A stretch of 8,236 nt of DNA, taken from the NCBI GenBank assembly GCA_022722495.1, contig JAIJLI010000070.1, positions 1 through 8,236 of the forward strand, given 5' to 3'. The notes beneath the pieces are model-generated. The model saw nothing but the letters and a program-made list of their open reading frames with translations, was not told where the DNA came from and made no database searches. The DNA is from Dialister sp. GTDB taxonomy: Bacteria; Bacillota; Negativicutes; Veillonellales; Dialisteraceae. Below are positions 1 through 7,033 of the stretch, piece after piece. Position 1 is the first letter of the stretch. Each line of letters opens with the position of its first letter. Made by a program: the position numbers and the translations under genes.

Positions 1-84
1 AAAATCAGCGCATTTACAGTCTTGCAATATATTAATTATGTAAACAACAGACCGATTGGCAGGGTTAAGTATGCGCTAAATTAA
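1..84 (+). CDS. C-terminal end of a probable IS982-family transposase (5' end outside window)
   Basis: An open frame runs from the first base to a TAA at 82-84 and gives 27 residues. It contains the stretch LQYINYVNNRPIGRVKYAL. From memory, this NNRPIG.(I/V)K.AL ending resembles the C-terminus of IS982-family (DDE, PF13612-like) transposases of Bacteroidetes; no search was possible. The catalytic residues lie upstream of the window and cannot be seen. It stops 22 nt before the flippase start and shares its strand, so transcription from the element could run into the capsule genes. The alternative is the tail of an unrelated gene. The coding frame is fairly secure; the family assignment is moderate. 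Confidence 0.55.
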   Translation, partial: KISAFTVLQYINYVNNRPIGRVKYALN

Positions 85-98
85 TTCCGCCAACGGGT
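78..98 (+). repeat. Candidate right-hand terminal inverted repeat of the upstream IS
   Basis: Just after the transposase-like stop, the plus strand ends in CCGCCAACGGGT (87-98). Read on the minus strand this begins ACCCGTTGGCGG. Terminal repeats beginning ACCC fit my recollection of the IS982 family. If correct, the element ends near 98 and the flippase ATG lies 8 nt beyond it. The matching left repeat and the target duplication are outside the window, so this is an inference from position and a short sequence only. Confidence 0.3.
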
Positions 99-106
99 TT
101 TTATAA

Positions 107-1585
107 ATGAATAACGAATATAAAAAAATGGTGAAGTCATCAGGAATTGTTGCTTTAGTGCAGGTTTTCCAGATGGCTTTTGCTTTAATAAGAAATAAAG
201 GTATATCGCTCTTGGTCGGTGCAACCGGCTTTGGTATTTGGAGTCTGTTCCAAACATTTATAGAGATGCTATCTTCTTTTTCTGTTTTTGGTTTGGATCA
301 AGGCGGTGTCAGAGAAATAGCAAAGTCTTCAGATTCTGAAGAAAAGGTAGCTAAGACAATATATACATTCCGGATGGTAATTATTGTTCTTTCTATCATA
401 TTTGCTATTTTGGTTTTTATATTGGCCAAGCAGATAAGTATATTTCTTTTTGCAACTGATAGATTTCTGTGGGGTGTTAGATTCTTATCTATCACAGTAG
501 TTCTGAATGGGATAGCTCGTGGAGGGTATGCAATATTAAATGGTGTAAGAGCCTTGGATAAACTGGCCATCTCCCAGATAATAGCATCTGTGGCTGGTTC
601 TATTGGTTCTATTTTGCTGGTTTATTTTGGAGGACAAGAAATATTGCCAGTGGCTTTGACGGTGGTAATATTCACCTTGGCAGTATTTACATCGCTTTAT
701 GTCAGGAAACTGAAAATTAAATCTATTCGTCCTTCTCTAGCAGAGTTTGGTAAAATATCCAAGCAGTTATTATATATGGGTATGGGGTTTACAATTGCTG
801 GTCTCGTAGCAACAATTATGACTTTATTATCCCGAAGTTATCTTAGTGATCATTATTCTCTACAATCTGTTGGTATCTATCAGGCTAGTTGGACAATTTC
901 AAATTTATATGTAAGCATTTTACTTAATGCAATGGGTATAGATTTTATGCCAAGATTATCTAAGGTATCCAATGATAACTTAAAAATGAATCAAATGATT
1001 AATCAACAGATTAATTTTGCGTTGTCATTAGGTGCTGTAGGTATTTCTCTGGTTATACTCTTAGCCCCTCTTCTGTTAATTCTTTTGTATTCTCATGAAT
1101 TTGTTTCTGGGATTCATATCGTTAGATGGCAAATTTTGGGTGTATCTTTAAGAATATTAGCATTCCCTTTAAGTTATGCTATTATGGCTAAAGCTAAACC
1201 GATACAGTATGCTGCTATACAGATATTGTTCTGGTGTGGTGATTATTTGCTCCTTATTCTATTTTCTTCTTTATGGGGATTTAATGCTTTGGGAGTAAAT
1301 TATTTTGTGGCATATATGGGATATTTGCTCTTAACTTATGCGGCTTGCCGCCATAATCAGGCTTTCAGATTTAGCCCTTTAGTACGAAAAGTAATCATCT
1401 TGGCATTTGTTTTTATATCACTTTTCTGGTTGTGTAGTTATGAGTTCGAAGGTATAGGGCTTTACTTGATAGCTATTCCTATCTGGTTCGTTCAGTTATG
1501 GTTAGCCAACAAGCATTTAAAAGAAACAATGGATATAAATATCGCTCAGTTTTTGATGAATATATGGAACAAAGTAAAAAAATAA
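107..1585 (+). CDS. Wzx-type polysaccharide flippase (oligosaccharide translocase)
   Basis: This 492-residue, very hydrophobic protein fits the MOP/PST family (PF01943/PF13440) in length and pattern: repeated hydrophobic segments of about 20 residues along its whole length, probably 12-14 membrane helices. The first lies near residues 10-33 (GIVALVQVFQMAFAL), and a GLDQGGVREIAKS loop follows the second helix, where such loops commonly sit. Its expected job is to move the undecaprenyl-linked repeat unit from the cytoplasmic to the periplasmic face of the inner membrane, where the polymerase encoded at 3821 would use it. The ATG at 107 gives a complete N-terminus, but the leader is only TTTTTATAA after a candidate IS end. 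An in-frame ATG at 128 (MVKSSG) is an alternative start. The 3' end overlaps the next gene by 22 nt. Substrate specificity cannot be read from the sequence. A gene symbol such as wzx would be descriptive only. Confidence 0.88.
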   Translation: MNNEYKKMVKSSGIVALVQVFQMAFALIRNKGISLLVGATGFGIWSLFQTFIEMLSSFSVFGLDQGGVREIAKSSDSEEKVAKTIYTFRMVIIVLSIIFAILVFILAKQISIFLFATDRFLWGVRFLSITVVLNGIARGGYAILNGVRALDKLAISQIIASVAGSIGSILLVYFGGQEILPVALTVVIFTLAVFTSLYVRKLKIKSIRPSLAEFGKISKQLLYMGMGFTIAGLVATIMTLLSRSYLSDHYSLQSVGIYQASWTISNLYVSILLNAMGIDFMPRLSKVSNDNLKMNQMINQQINFALSLGAVGISLVILLAPLLLILLYSHEFVSGIHIVRWQILGVSLRILAFPLSYAIMAKAKPIQYAAIQILFWCGDYLLLILFSSLWGFNALGVNYFVAYMGYLLLTYAACRHNQAFRFSPLVRKVIILAFVFISLFWLCSYEFEGIGLYLIAIPIWFVQLWLANKHLKETMDINIAQFLMNIWNKVKK

Positions 1586-2778
1586 ATCTAGCAACACAAG
1601 ATAAATGTACGGGATGCTTAGCATGCATTGATACATGCAAGAAGAATGCTATTTCTTCTTATTTGGGGAAAGATGGGCATAGGTACATTCGCATTGATGA
1701 TCAGTTATGTGTGCAATGTGGTAGATGTCAAACGGTATGTCCTGTTTTGTCATCTTATGAATATCAGAAGATTGATAGCTCTACTCCTTATGCAGCTTGG
1801 AATACCAATCACGAACAGAGAATGAATAGCACTTCAGGTGGAGTATTTTCTGCTCTGGCTACTTGTGTGTTAAAGAGTGGAGGCGTGGTTGTGGGAGTTA
1901 CCATGACTCATTCACAGGCGCATCATTGTGTTATCCGGTCTATAGAAGAATTAGCAAGTCTTCAAGGTTCCAAGTATCAGCAAAGTGATACAACTGGTAT
2001 ATATCGGAAAACATTAGAGTTACTACAAACAGAAAAACTTGTATTGTTTCAGGGTACTGCTTGTCAGGTAGCCGGATTGTTTTCTTTTTTAAGTAAAAGA
2101 CATTTTGATAATTTATTAACTGTAGATATCATTTGTGGAGGTGTACCTTCCAGATTGATAATAGATAAATTTAAAGAAAAATTTGGTGAATGCGATATAG
2201 TTTCTTATCGTGATAAAAACGATGGGTGGGGAACATACAGTTTAACAGTTGTTAATAGCGATGGCGTTTTTCGCAAACCCGCCTATGGGGGCATTGTGAC
2301 GAATGGTTTCTTAAGTACCTTGACAAATCGCTATTCTTGCTACGATTGTAAGTTCAATGGTCTGTATCGTAAAGTAGATATAACTATAGCCGATTTTTGG
2401 GGAGATACGAAGTTCAAAGAGCAACATCATGATGGCTTGTCATTAATGATTTGCCATTCAGAGAAGGGTATGTCTCTAATTAAGAAATCTACAATAGAAT
2501 TTCATCCTGTTAGTTTTTGGGATGCAATAGAGAAAAATCCCCGATTGGTATATGGCAAAGTTTGGGGAGTTTCTTTCAGACCAGAAAGAAGATTTATAGG
2601 TTGGAATTTTAAGTATCTGCCAGTATCTGTGTTACTGGCTATATACGATCATTTGCCTAATAATATATTCTGTTTACCTTATAAAATCCTTCGTTTTGTG
2701 CTATGGAAAATTTCTAGTACTAAAATAAAACGAGGTGCATATAAAATTACATCAAAAATACTGAATCATGAAAATTGA
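1564..2778 (+). CDS. Coenzyme F420 hydrogenase/dehydrogenase beta-subunit-family (FrhB-like) iron-sulfur flavoprotein
   Basis: From the ATG at 1564 the protein has 404 residues. An N-terminal 2x[4Fe-4S] ferredoxin domain has two full cysteine sets: C15, C18, C21, C25 and C49, C52, C55, C59 followed by Pro. FrhB-type N- and C-terminal regions follow (PF04422/PF04432 pattern): STSGG at 89-93, GSKYQQSD near 135, GTACQVAGL at 164-172, a C259-x2-C262 pair and ADFWGD at 276-281. The family binds FAD and iron-sulfur clusters and moves electrons to or from a cofactor or substrate. Bacteroidales are not known to make F420, so the F420 name should not be taken literally. In polysaccharide loci these genes often sit beside pyruvyl transferases, as here, where the next gene overlaps by 11 nt. 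A role in reducing or oxidising a sugar intermediate is inference. The longer frame from ATG 1498 would add 22 residues without domain character and overlap the flippase by 88 nt, so 1564 is preferred. Confidence 0.85.
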   Translation: MEQSKKINLATQDKCTGCLACIDTCKKNAISSYLGKDGHRYIRIDDQLCVQCGRCQTVCPVLSSYEYQKIDSSTPYAAWNTNHEQRMNSTSGGVFSALATCVLKSGGVVVGVTMTHSQAHHCVIRSIEELASLQGSKYQQSDTTGIYRKTLELLQTEKLVLFQGTACQVAGLFSFLSKRHFDNLLTVDIICGGVPSRLIIDKFKEKFGECDIVSYRDKNDGWGTYSLTVVNSDGVFRKPAYGGIVTNGFLSTLTNRYSCYDCKFNGLYRKVDITIADFWGDTKFKEQHHDGLSLMICHSEKGMSLIKKSTIEFHPVSFWDAIEKNPRLVYGKVWGVSFRPERRFIGWNFKYLPVSVLLAIYDHLPNNIFCLPYKILRFVLWKISSTKIKRGAYKITSKILNHEN

Positions 2779-3817
2779 TATTCTTACTTTTTCTAAGGTG
2801 TATAACCGAGGTGCTAATATGCAGGCTTATGCCTTGATGAAATATTTAAAGAATAGGAGAGCTGAGGTCGAATTTATAGATATACAGTTGCCTCTTTCTC
2901 CTGAGCTAAATTGGCATGGACGTGTGTTCCAGTTTATTCAAAATGTTTTGGCTGATAAATTCCGTAAGCAAATGCATTTTCATTTTACAAGGAGATACTT
3001 AGATGGTGCAGATTTAAAAAATGATCCACCTAAAGCAGATGTCTATGTTGTGGGTAGTGATCAGGTATGGAATCCTAGTATAACGAAGAATTTAGGTGCA
3101 TTGACCTATTTCTTCGATTTCTTACCTGCTGGTACCAAAAAGGTTTCTTATGCCGCAAGTATTGGAGATTCTGATTGGAAGTATGATGAATTAAGTTATC
3201 CTATCAAGAAAGAATTGCAGCATTTTTCGGCGATTAGTGTAAGAGAAGATTCTGCACGCGCCATTTGCAAAAATAAGTTTGATATGGATGCTGAAGTAGT
3301 TTTAGATCCTACATTATTACTTTCACGTAAAGATTTAATTGAAATTGTGGGTAGTAATGGAAAAACAAAAAAAAATCAAACGTTTGTTTATTTGCTATAT
3401 AGTGATAAAAATGTGTTGGATATTGTTGGTAAGCTTCATGCTTTAACAGGTAATCAAAAAATTGTGGGTTTTTCAAAATCTCTTTGGTTAAAATTAACTC
3501 GTTTTTATACTATACCGAGTTGGTTAAAGCAAATCAATTCTTCCAAAATGATAGTGACAAATTCTTTCCATTGTATGGTGATGGCCATATTGTTGCATAA
3601 AGATTTTTGGGTTATTCCTCCTTATCCGGGCCGTGAAACAAGGATGTTGTCTCTATTGAACAGGATAGGTTTGGCTCATCGGTATATCAACGCTGCCAGT
3701 AGTTTGGAAAAAAATATAGATCTTGTCAATGCGAAGATTGATTATGAGAAGGTAGATGATGACTTAAGCATTCTTAGAAAAAAATCAGAAGAATTCATTA
3801 ATAGTAATATATTATAA
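2768..3817 (+). CDS. Polysaccharide pyruvyl transferase family protein
   Basis: The 349-residue protein matches the PF04230 family (CsaB/WcaK type), which transfers enolpyruvate from phosphoenolpyruvate to sugar hydroxyls, usually forming a 4,6- or 3,4-pyruvate ketal that adds a negative charge. Visible landmarks are the N-terminal YNRGANMQAYAL (12-23), VVGSDQVWNP (94-103), YAASIGD (128-134), VLDPTLLL (178-185) and NSFHCMVMAI (265-274). The last resembles the conserved (S)xFH motif of the C-terminal GT-B-like half, with H268 as the likely conserved histidine. There is no signal peptide or membrane segment, so it should act in the cytoplasm on lipid-linked or nucleotide-linked sugar. It starts inside the end of the FrhB-like gene (11-nt overlap), which suggests translational coupling. 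A run of nine A at 3367-3375 lies within the coding region. The acceptor sugar is unknown. Confidence 0.9.
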   Translation: MKIDILTFSKVYNRGANMQAYALMKYLKNRRAEVEFIDIQLPLSPELNWHGRVFQFIQNVLADKFRKQMHFHFTRRYLDGADLKNDPPKADVYVVGSDQVWNPSITKNLGALTYFFDFLPAGTKKVSYAASIGDSDWKYDELSYPIKKELQHFSAISVREDSARAICKNKFDMDAEVVLDPTLLLSRKDLIEIVGSNGKTKKNQTFVYLLYSDKNVLDIVGKLHALTGNQKIVGFSKSLWLKLTRFYTIPSWLKQINSSKMIVTNSFHCMVMAILLHKDFWVIPPYPGRETRMLSLLNRIGLAHRYINAASSLEKNIDLVNAKIDYEKVDDDLSILRKKSEEFINSNIL

Positions 3818-3820
3818 GTT

Positions 3821-5095
3821 ATGGATATAGTATTATTTCTTTTAGGTTTAGGTCTGTTGTTTAGAAATGATCAAACATCTGTACTTACCATCATCTTCTT
3901 TCTTTGTAGTGTGTATCTGCAATTGAATATTGAAGATACTTTGTTTACGAATTTTTTATTCTTACATAATGTAAATGATTTAGGGATTGTTTTATATATA
4001 CTTTTCTTTTTTAAAATCCTTTTTACACGGGGTGCTGAATTTACTGGTGTTTTACAGAATGCCGTTTCTCTACTATTGCTGTTTTTGTTTTTAAATGGCA
4101 TATATGATATCTTGTTTAATGGAACATCGCCTATTGATGTTGTAAAGTTCTTAAGATCCAGACTTCTTCTTACGATAGTTTATATTGTACCAAGACTCTA
4201 TATTGATGAAGTTAACGGGAGTTTTCGCCAAGTAGCCAAAATTACTGTACTAGCTTGTGTGTTTATTATTTTCCAAACTCTAACATCCATTGAGTTGATA
4301 AAATTTAGCTCTCTGGTAGAACGAGGTATCAAACCACCTATTACTGCGATTATTTTTACGATTTTTTATTTGGTTAATTATTGGAATCTCAGTAAATTCA
4401 AAACATACGCTGCTTCATTTATTTGTTTTATGCCGATTGCACTTAATATGAAGATGACCTATGCCATATCTGTTCTTCTTATTCTTTTTACATTTATTCT
4501 ATTTCGCTCAGGGTTGGCAATGGCAAAAAAAATAACGGCAGTGCTTTTTGTTATAATCATTTCCTTTGGCTTTTTGGGGATTAGTGATAAGTTTGCCAAC
4601 AGATTAACAGGAATGGTTCAGGAAACCAATACGATTTCTTCGGGTCAATCTTCTGGTAATTTTTCATATAGAATACTCCATGCTAAAGAAAGATTGGATT
4701 ATATTACCAAAAACACGGTTACAGCGGTAAGAGGAATCGGATATGTTTCTGAGGCTAATTATCATCATAAGACTTTTAAATTTGGATGTTACAATCGAGA
4801 AAGAAATCGTGTTGACCAGTTGGATAATGGCGATATCATGTGGTCGAATATCTTTGTAAGAGTTGGCTTGCTGGGATGCTTATTTTATTTATGTTTTTTC
4901 GGCTTTCTAATGAAGATGTACTATGAGAATAGAAGTCATTCCGATTATTACACTCTTTGGTTCTCATATTTACTTATTACCATACTGTTCACCTCTTTGG
5001 GCAATGAAACCATGTGGTATGGATACTTCTTCATGTATCCTATTTCTATATATTTTGCATTACAATCAGAAGAATATTTAGTTTATGATACCTAA
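3821..5095 (+). CDS. Wzy-type O-antigen/capsule repeat-unit polymerase
   Basis: This 424-residue integral membrane protein has about ten hydrophobic segments and one large hydrophilic loop, roughly residues 255-345, flanked by helices. That is the layout of Wzy/O-antigen ligase-like proteins (PF04932 or similar). The loop contains FSYRILHAKERLDYI (from about 281), a RGIGYVSE stretch and QLDNGDIMWSNIFVRVGLLG (333-352). The last resembles the (D/H)N.....(R)xGLxG motif that precedes a late helix in this superfamily. The expected role is joining flipped repeat units into polymer at the periplasmic face. It begins 3 nt after the pyruvyl transferase stop and overlaps the next gene by 11 nt. Polymerases diverge quickly, so the call rests on topology and neighbours more than on sequence identity. 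A ligase is an alternative but less likely between a flippase and glycosyltransferases. A run of eight A lies at 4525-4532. Confidence 0.8.
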   Translation: MDIVLFLLGLGLLFRNDQTSVLTIIFFLCSVYLQLNIEDTLFTNFLFLHNVNDLGIVLYILFFFKILFTRGAEFTGVLQNAVSLLLLFLFLNGIYDILFNGTSPIDVVKFLRSRLLLTIVYIVPRLYIDEVNGSFRQVAKITVLACVFIIFQTLTSIELIKFSSLVERGIKPPITAIIFTIFYLVNYWNLSKFKTYAASFICFMPIALNMKMTYAISVLLILFTFILFRSGLAMAKKITAVLFVIIISFGFLGISDKFANRLTGMVQETNTISSGQSSGNFSYRILHAKERLDYITKNTVTAVRGIGYVSEANYHHKTFKFGCYNRERNRVDQLDNGDIMWSNIFVRVGLLGCLFYLCFFGFLMKMYYENRSHSDYYTLWFSYLLITILFTSLGNETMWYGYFFMYPISIYFALQSEEYLVYDT

Positions 5096-5831
5096 AGTAA
5101 TACATTATTTTTGGTTTGGAGGAAATCCAATTCCTCCACTTGTTGAAAAGTGCATAGAATCATGGAAACATTTTATGCCAGATTATGAGATAAAGCGTTG
5201 GGACGAGTCTAATTTTGATGTGCATCAGTTCGCTTATACTCATGAAGCCTACTTGGCTAAGAAATGGGCTTATGTGTCGGATTATGCACGTATGAAAGTG
5301 CTTTACGAAGAAGGAGGGGTTTATTTGGATACTGATGTTGAATTGGTTAAAAGTCTTGATTCTATTCTTGTTAATGGTGCTTTTATGGCTTGTGAACGGA
5401 AAAGCAATCAACCTCCTTATCCTGGTGTTAATACAGGACTAGGCATAGCCGTTGAACCTGGACATCCTATATATAAAGCAGTATTATCCTATTATGAAAA
5501 CATTCATTTTGAGGGTGCTTCAGGTGGCTTAACAGTTGTAGAGCATGTTACTTCTGTATTGATAGAACATGGGTTAAAGCCAACTAGTGATATGCAGGTG
5601 GTGAAGGGTATTACGATATATCCTCCAGAATATTTTTGTCCTTTCGATAAGTTTAACCGCATTGCAATCACTCCTAAAACAGTTGCTATTCATCATTATG
5701 CAGGAACCTGGATAGGCAAAGAAAACCAGTGGAAGAAGATTATAGCTAAAATGTTGGGACCTTATATTACTTATGCGATAGTTAAATTGAAAGCATTTTT
5801 AAGGAATCTAAAAAAGAAAGAAAAGAAATAA
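5085..5831 (+). CDS. GT32-like glycosyltransferase with DXD sugar-binding motif
   Basis: The 248-residue soluble protein opens with IPKVIHYFWFGG (2-13), the typical start of bacterial capsule glycosyltransferases with the Gly_transf_sug domain (PF04488, GT32-like). The block around residues 63-84 contains YVSDYARMKVLYEEGG and then YLDTDVE. D82-T83-D84 is the DXD motif expected to bind the divalent metal and nucleotide-sugar phosphates in this GT-A fold. A C-terminal HHYAGTW (203-209) is also a common family ending. A lysine-rich tail follows and may help it sit at the membrane. It should add one sugar to the lipid-linked repeat unit in the cytoplasm; donor and acceptor cannot be predicted. 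It overlaps the polymerase gene by 11 nt and its TAA directly abuts the ATG of the deacetylase gene. Confidence 0.9.
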   Translation: MIPKVIHYFWFGGNPIPPLVEKCIESWKHFMPDYEIKRWDESNFDVHQFAYTHEAYLAKKWAYVSDYARMKVLYEEGGVYLDTDVELVKSLDSILVNGAFMACERKSNQPPYPGVNTGLGIAVEPGHPIYKAVLSYYENIHFEGASGGLTVVEHVTSVLIEHGLKPTSDMQVVKGITIYPPEYFCPFDKFNRIAITPKTVAIHHYAGTWIGKENQWKKIIAKMLGPYITYAIVKLKAFLRNLKKKEKK

Positions 5832-6602
5832 ATGCATACAATTAAGTCTTTATATTATCATAATCCATCTGTGCAAGGTTTTGAGAAGATGGTAGCTTAT
5901 TATCAAAAGCGTGGATATCGTTTTATCGATTTGCAAGAGTTATATGATATACTTGGGAAACGTAAGCCCATAACAGAAAAATTGGCTTTTGTGTCTTTTG
6001 ATGATGGTTGGCAAGGGAATCTTCAATTGATTCCTATTATAGAAAAATATCAGGTACCAATATGTATATTTGTTGCAACAGAACCATTGGAATGTGGTAA
6101 CTTCTGGTGGGAGTATGTTACAAAGGAGATGGGAGTAAAGAGGATGTTCCTATTCAAGAAGCTGCCGTATGAAGACTTCTATAAGCAGCTGGCTGATATT
6201 AAGAAGCGTATATATCTGAAACGTTCTGCCATGACTCAGGAGCAAGTGATGATACTGGCTAAGCATCCTTTGGTTACTATCCAATCTCATACCGTAAATC
6301 ATCCAATTCTTACCCATGTGCCTGATGGTGTATTGTATTCAGAATTGAATGATTCAAAAGTAATTTTGAAACGCATATCTGGTAAGGAAATTTTTGCGTT
6401 TAGTTATCCTAATGGCTCTTTGACATCTCGTGAAGTGGATGCTTGCAAACTTCATTATAAGTTGGCTTTTACCACTGAGCAAAGGCATATAAAATTGGGA
6501 GACGATTTGTTCCTTTTACCTCGTTATGCATTAACAGGTCAATATCATCGTGATTTGTTGAAAGTGTGGGGTATATGGAAATGGCTAAAGAAAATCTTGT
6601 AA
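5832..6602 (+). CDS. NodB-family polysaccharide/sugar deacetylase
   Basis: This 256-residue protein belongs to the polysaccharide deacetylase family (PF01522, CE4), metal-dependent enzymes that remove N-acetyl (sometimes O-acetyl) groups from sugars. Motif 1 is FVSFDDG with D57 (expected base) and D58 (metal ligand). Motif 2 is SHTVNH with H153 and H157, completing the Asp-His-His metal site. Motif 3 is FSYPNG (190-195), and LPRY follows near 232. All expected metal ligands are present, so it looks active. The N-terminus is short (YYHNPS near 8-13, equivalent to the YHRV start of relatives), with no signal peptide or anchoring helix, which points to a cytoplasmic enzyme working on a nucleotide- or lipid-linked precursor. 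It starts immediately after the glycosyltransferase TAA. The decayed gene that follows appears to begin inside its last codons. The exact substrate is unknown. Confidence 0.88.
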   Translation: MHTIKSLYYHNPSVQGFEKMVAYYQKRGYRFIDLQELYDILGKRKPITEKLAFVSFDDGWQGNLQLIPIIEKYQVPICIFVATEPLECGNFWWEYVTKEMGVKRMFLFKKLPYEDFYKQLADIKKRIYLKRSAMTQEQVMILAKHPLVTIQSHTVNHPILTHVPDGVLYSELNDSKVILKRISGKEIFAFSYPNGSLTSREVDACKLHYKLAFTTEQRHIKLGDDLFLLPRYALTGQYHRDLLKVWGIWKWLKKIL

Positions 6603-7019
6603 TCTGCTTTTGTCGAAGTTGCAAGCTGTGGAGAAAGGCACTGATTCCTATTCGGTTGTAATATATAGTAAATGGGGATAGGGACTGCAGGACGAAATAG
6701 ATTTAAGTGGCTGCTGTTATTGAATACCCGTTAGATGATGTAAATACGTTAGTTGTCGACGAGTATGATATTGTTATCATGAATGGCATCATTAATTATT
6801 TAAAGGTGCATAACAGTAGTAACTGCCATGCAATAAAGAAATTTGAAAATCTTGGGTAGCTTCCATACGATGCTAAATAGGGCAAGAATTTCTATTCAAG
6901 ACAGAAATACTAAGATAAAAGAGATACCCTGTTTGGAAGTGATAACAATTATAAGAAGTTCAAAGCAGTATGCTTTATTTAGGAATATATATATAAATAA
7001 GAGTATAACAATTATATAA
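6575..7019 (+). pseudogene. Decayed gene, probably a former glycosyltransferase (GT4-like)
   Basis: No single frame stays open here, but protein-like stretches follow one another on the plus strand in three frames. An ATG at 6575 (another at 6581) opens MEMAKENLVICF inside the deacetylase 3' end. The frame from 6601 then reads LLLSKLQAVEKG, SYSVVIYSKWG, a stop at 6679-6681 and GLQDEIDLSG. The frame from 6707 reads AAVIEYPLDDVNTLVVDEYD followed by IVIMNGIINYLK, to a stop at 6857-6859. The frame from 6837 reads LGSFHTMLNRARISIQDRN and stays open to TAA 7017-7019. The order (KENLVI start, SVxxI.yK, a .IEYP.D stretch, YDIVIMNG) resembles from memory the N-terminal half of some Bacteroides GT4-type transferases, but no database check was possible. 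The usual C-terminal donor-binding half is missing. At least two frameshifts, one in-frame stop and a large 3' deletion would be needed. Decay is well supported; the family is tentative. Confidence 0.6.
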
Positions 7020-7033
7020 AAGAGTATAACAAT
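6999..7033 (+). repeat. Short tandem duplication (14-nt unit, 21-nt spacing) before the GT4 gene
   Basis: AAGAGTATAACAAT occurs at 6999-7012 and again, allowing a one-base ambiguity at its left edge, at 7021-7033, with a spacing of 21 nt between the shared GAGTATAACAAT cores (7001 and 7022). The second copy ends directly at the ATG of the next gene. The spacer TATATAA partly continues the similarity. It probably arose by slippage or a small duplication and it doubles the leader that lies before the start codon. Confidence 0.8.

Noticed and set aside
298..570. Minus-strand open frame of 90 codons inside the flippase gene
   Set aside because: Lies wholly within a well-supported plus-strand gene, shows no recognisable domain and would be the only minus-strand gene in the operon.
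1628..1825. Plus-strand open frame of 65 codons inside the FrhB-like gene
   Set aside because: Out-of-frame shadow of the ferredoxin domain coding region; its cysteine content comes from that.
3871..4101. Minus-strand open frame of 76 codons inside the polymerase gene
   Set aside because: Antisense of membrane-helix coding DNA, with a lysine-rich composition expected from that and no domain.
5160..5411. Minus-strand open frame of 83 codons inside the GT32-like gene
   Set aside because: Antisense shadow across the DXD motif region of a clear gene.
6870..7019. 49-codon open frame in the gap before the GT4 gene
   Set aside because: Better explained as the last piece of the decayed gene, since its frame stays open upstream of this ATG to 6837 and it continues the order of the earlier pieces.
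6603..7033. Search for an RNA gene, riboswitch, invertible promoter or attachment site in the largest gap
   Set aside because: No tRNA-like fold, no strong hairpin with a U-run, no inverted repeat pair flanking a promoter and no clear Bacteroides TAnnTTTG -7 box were seen; the region reads as decayed coding DNA.
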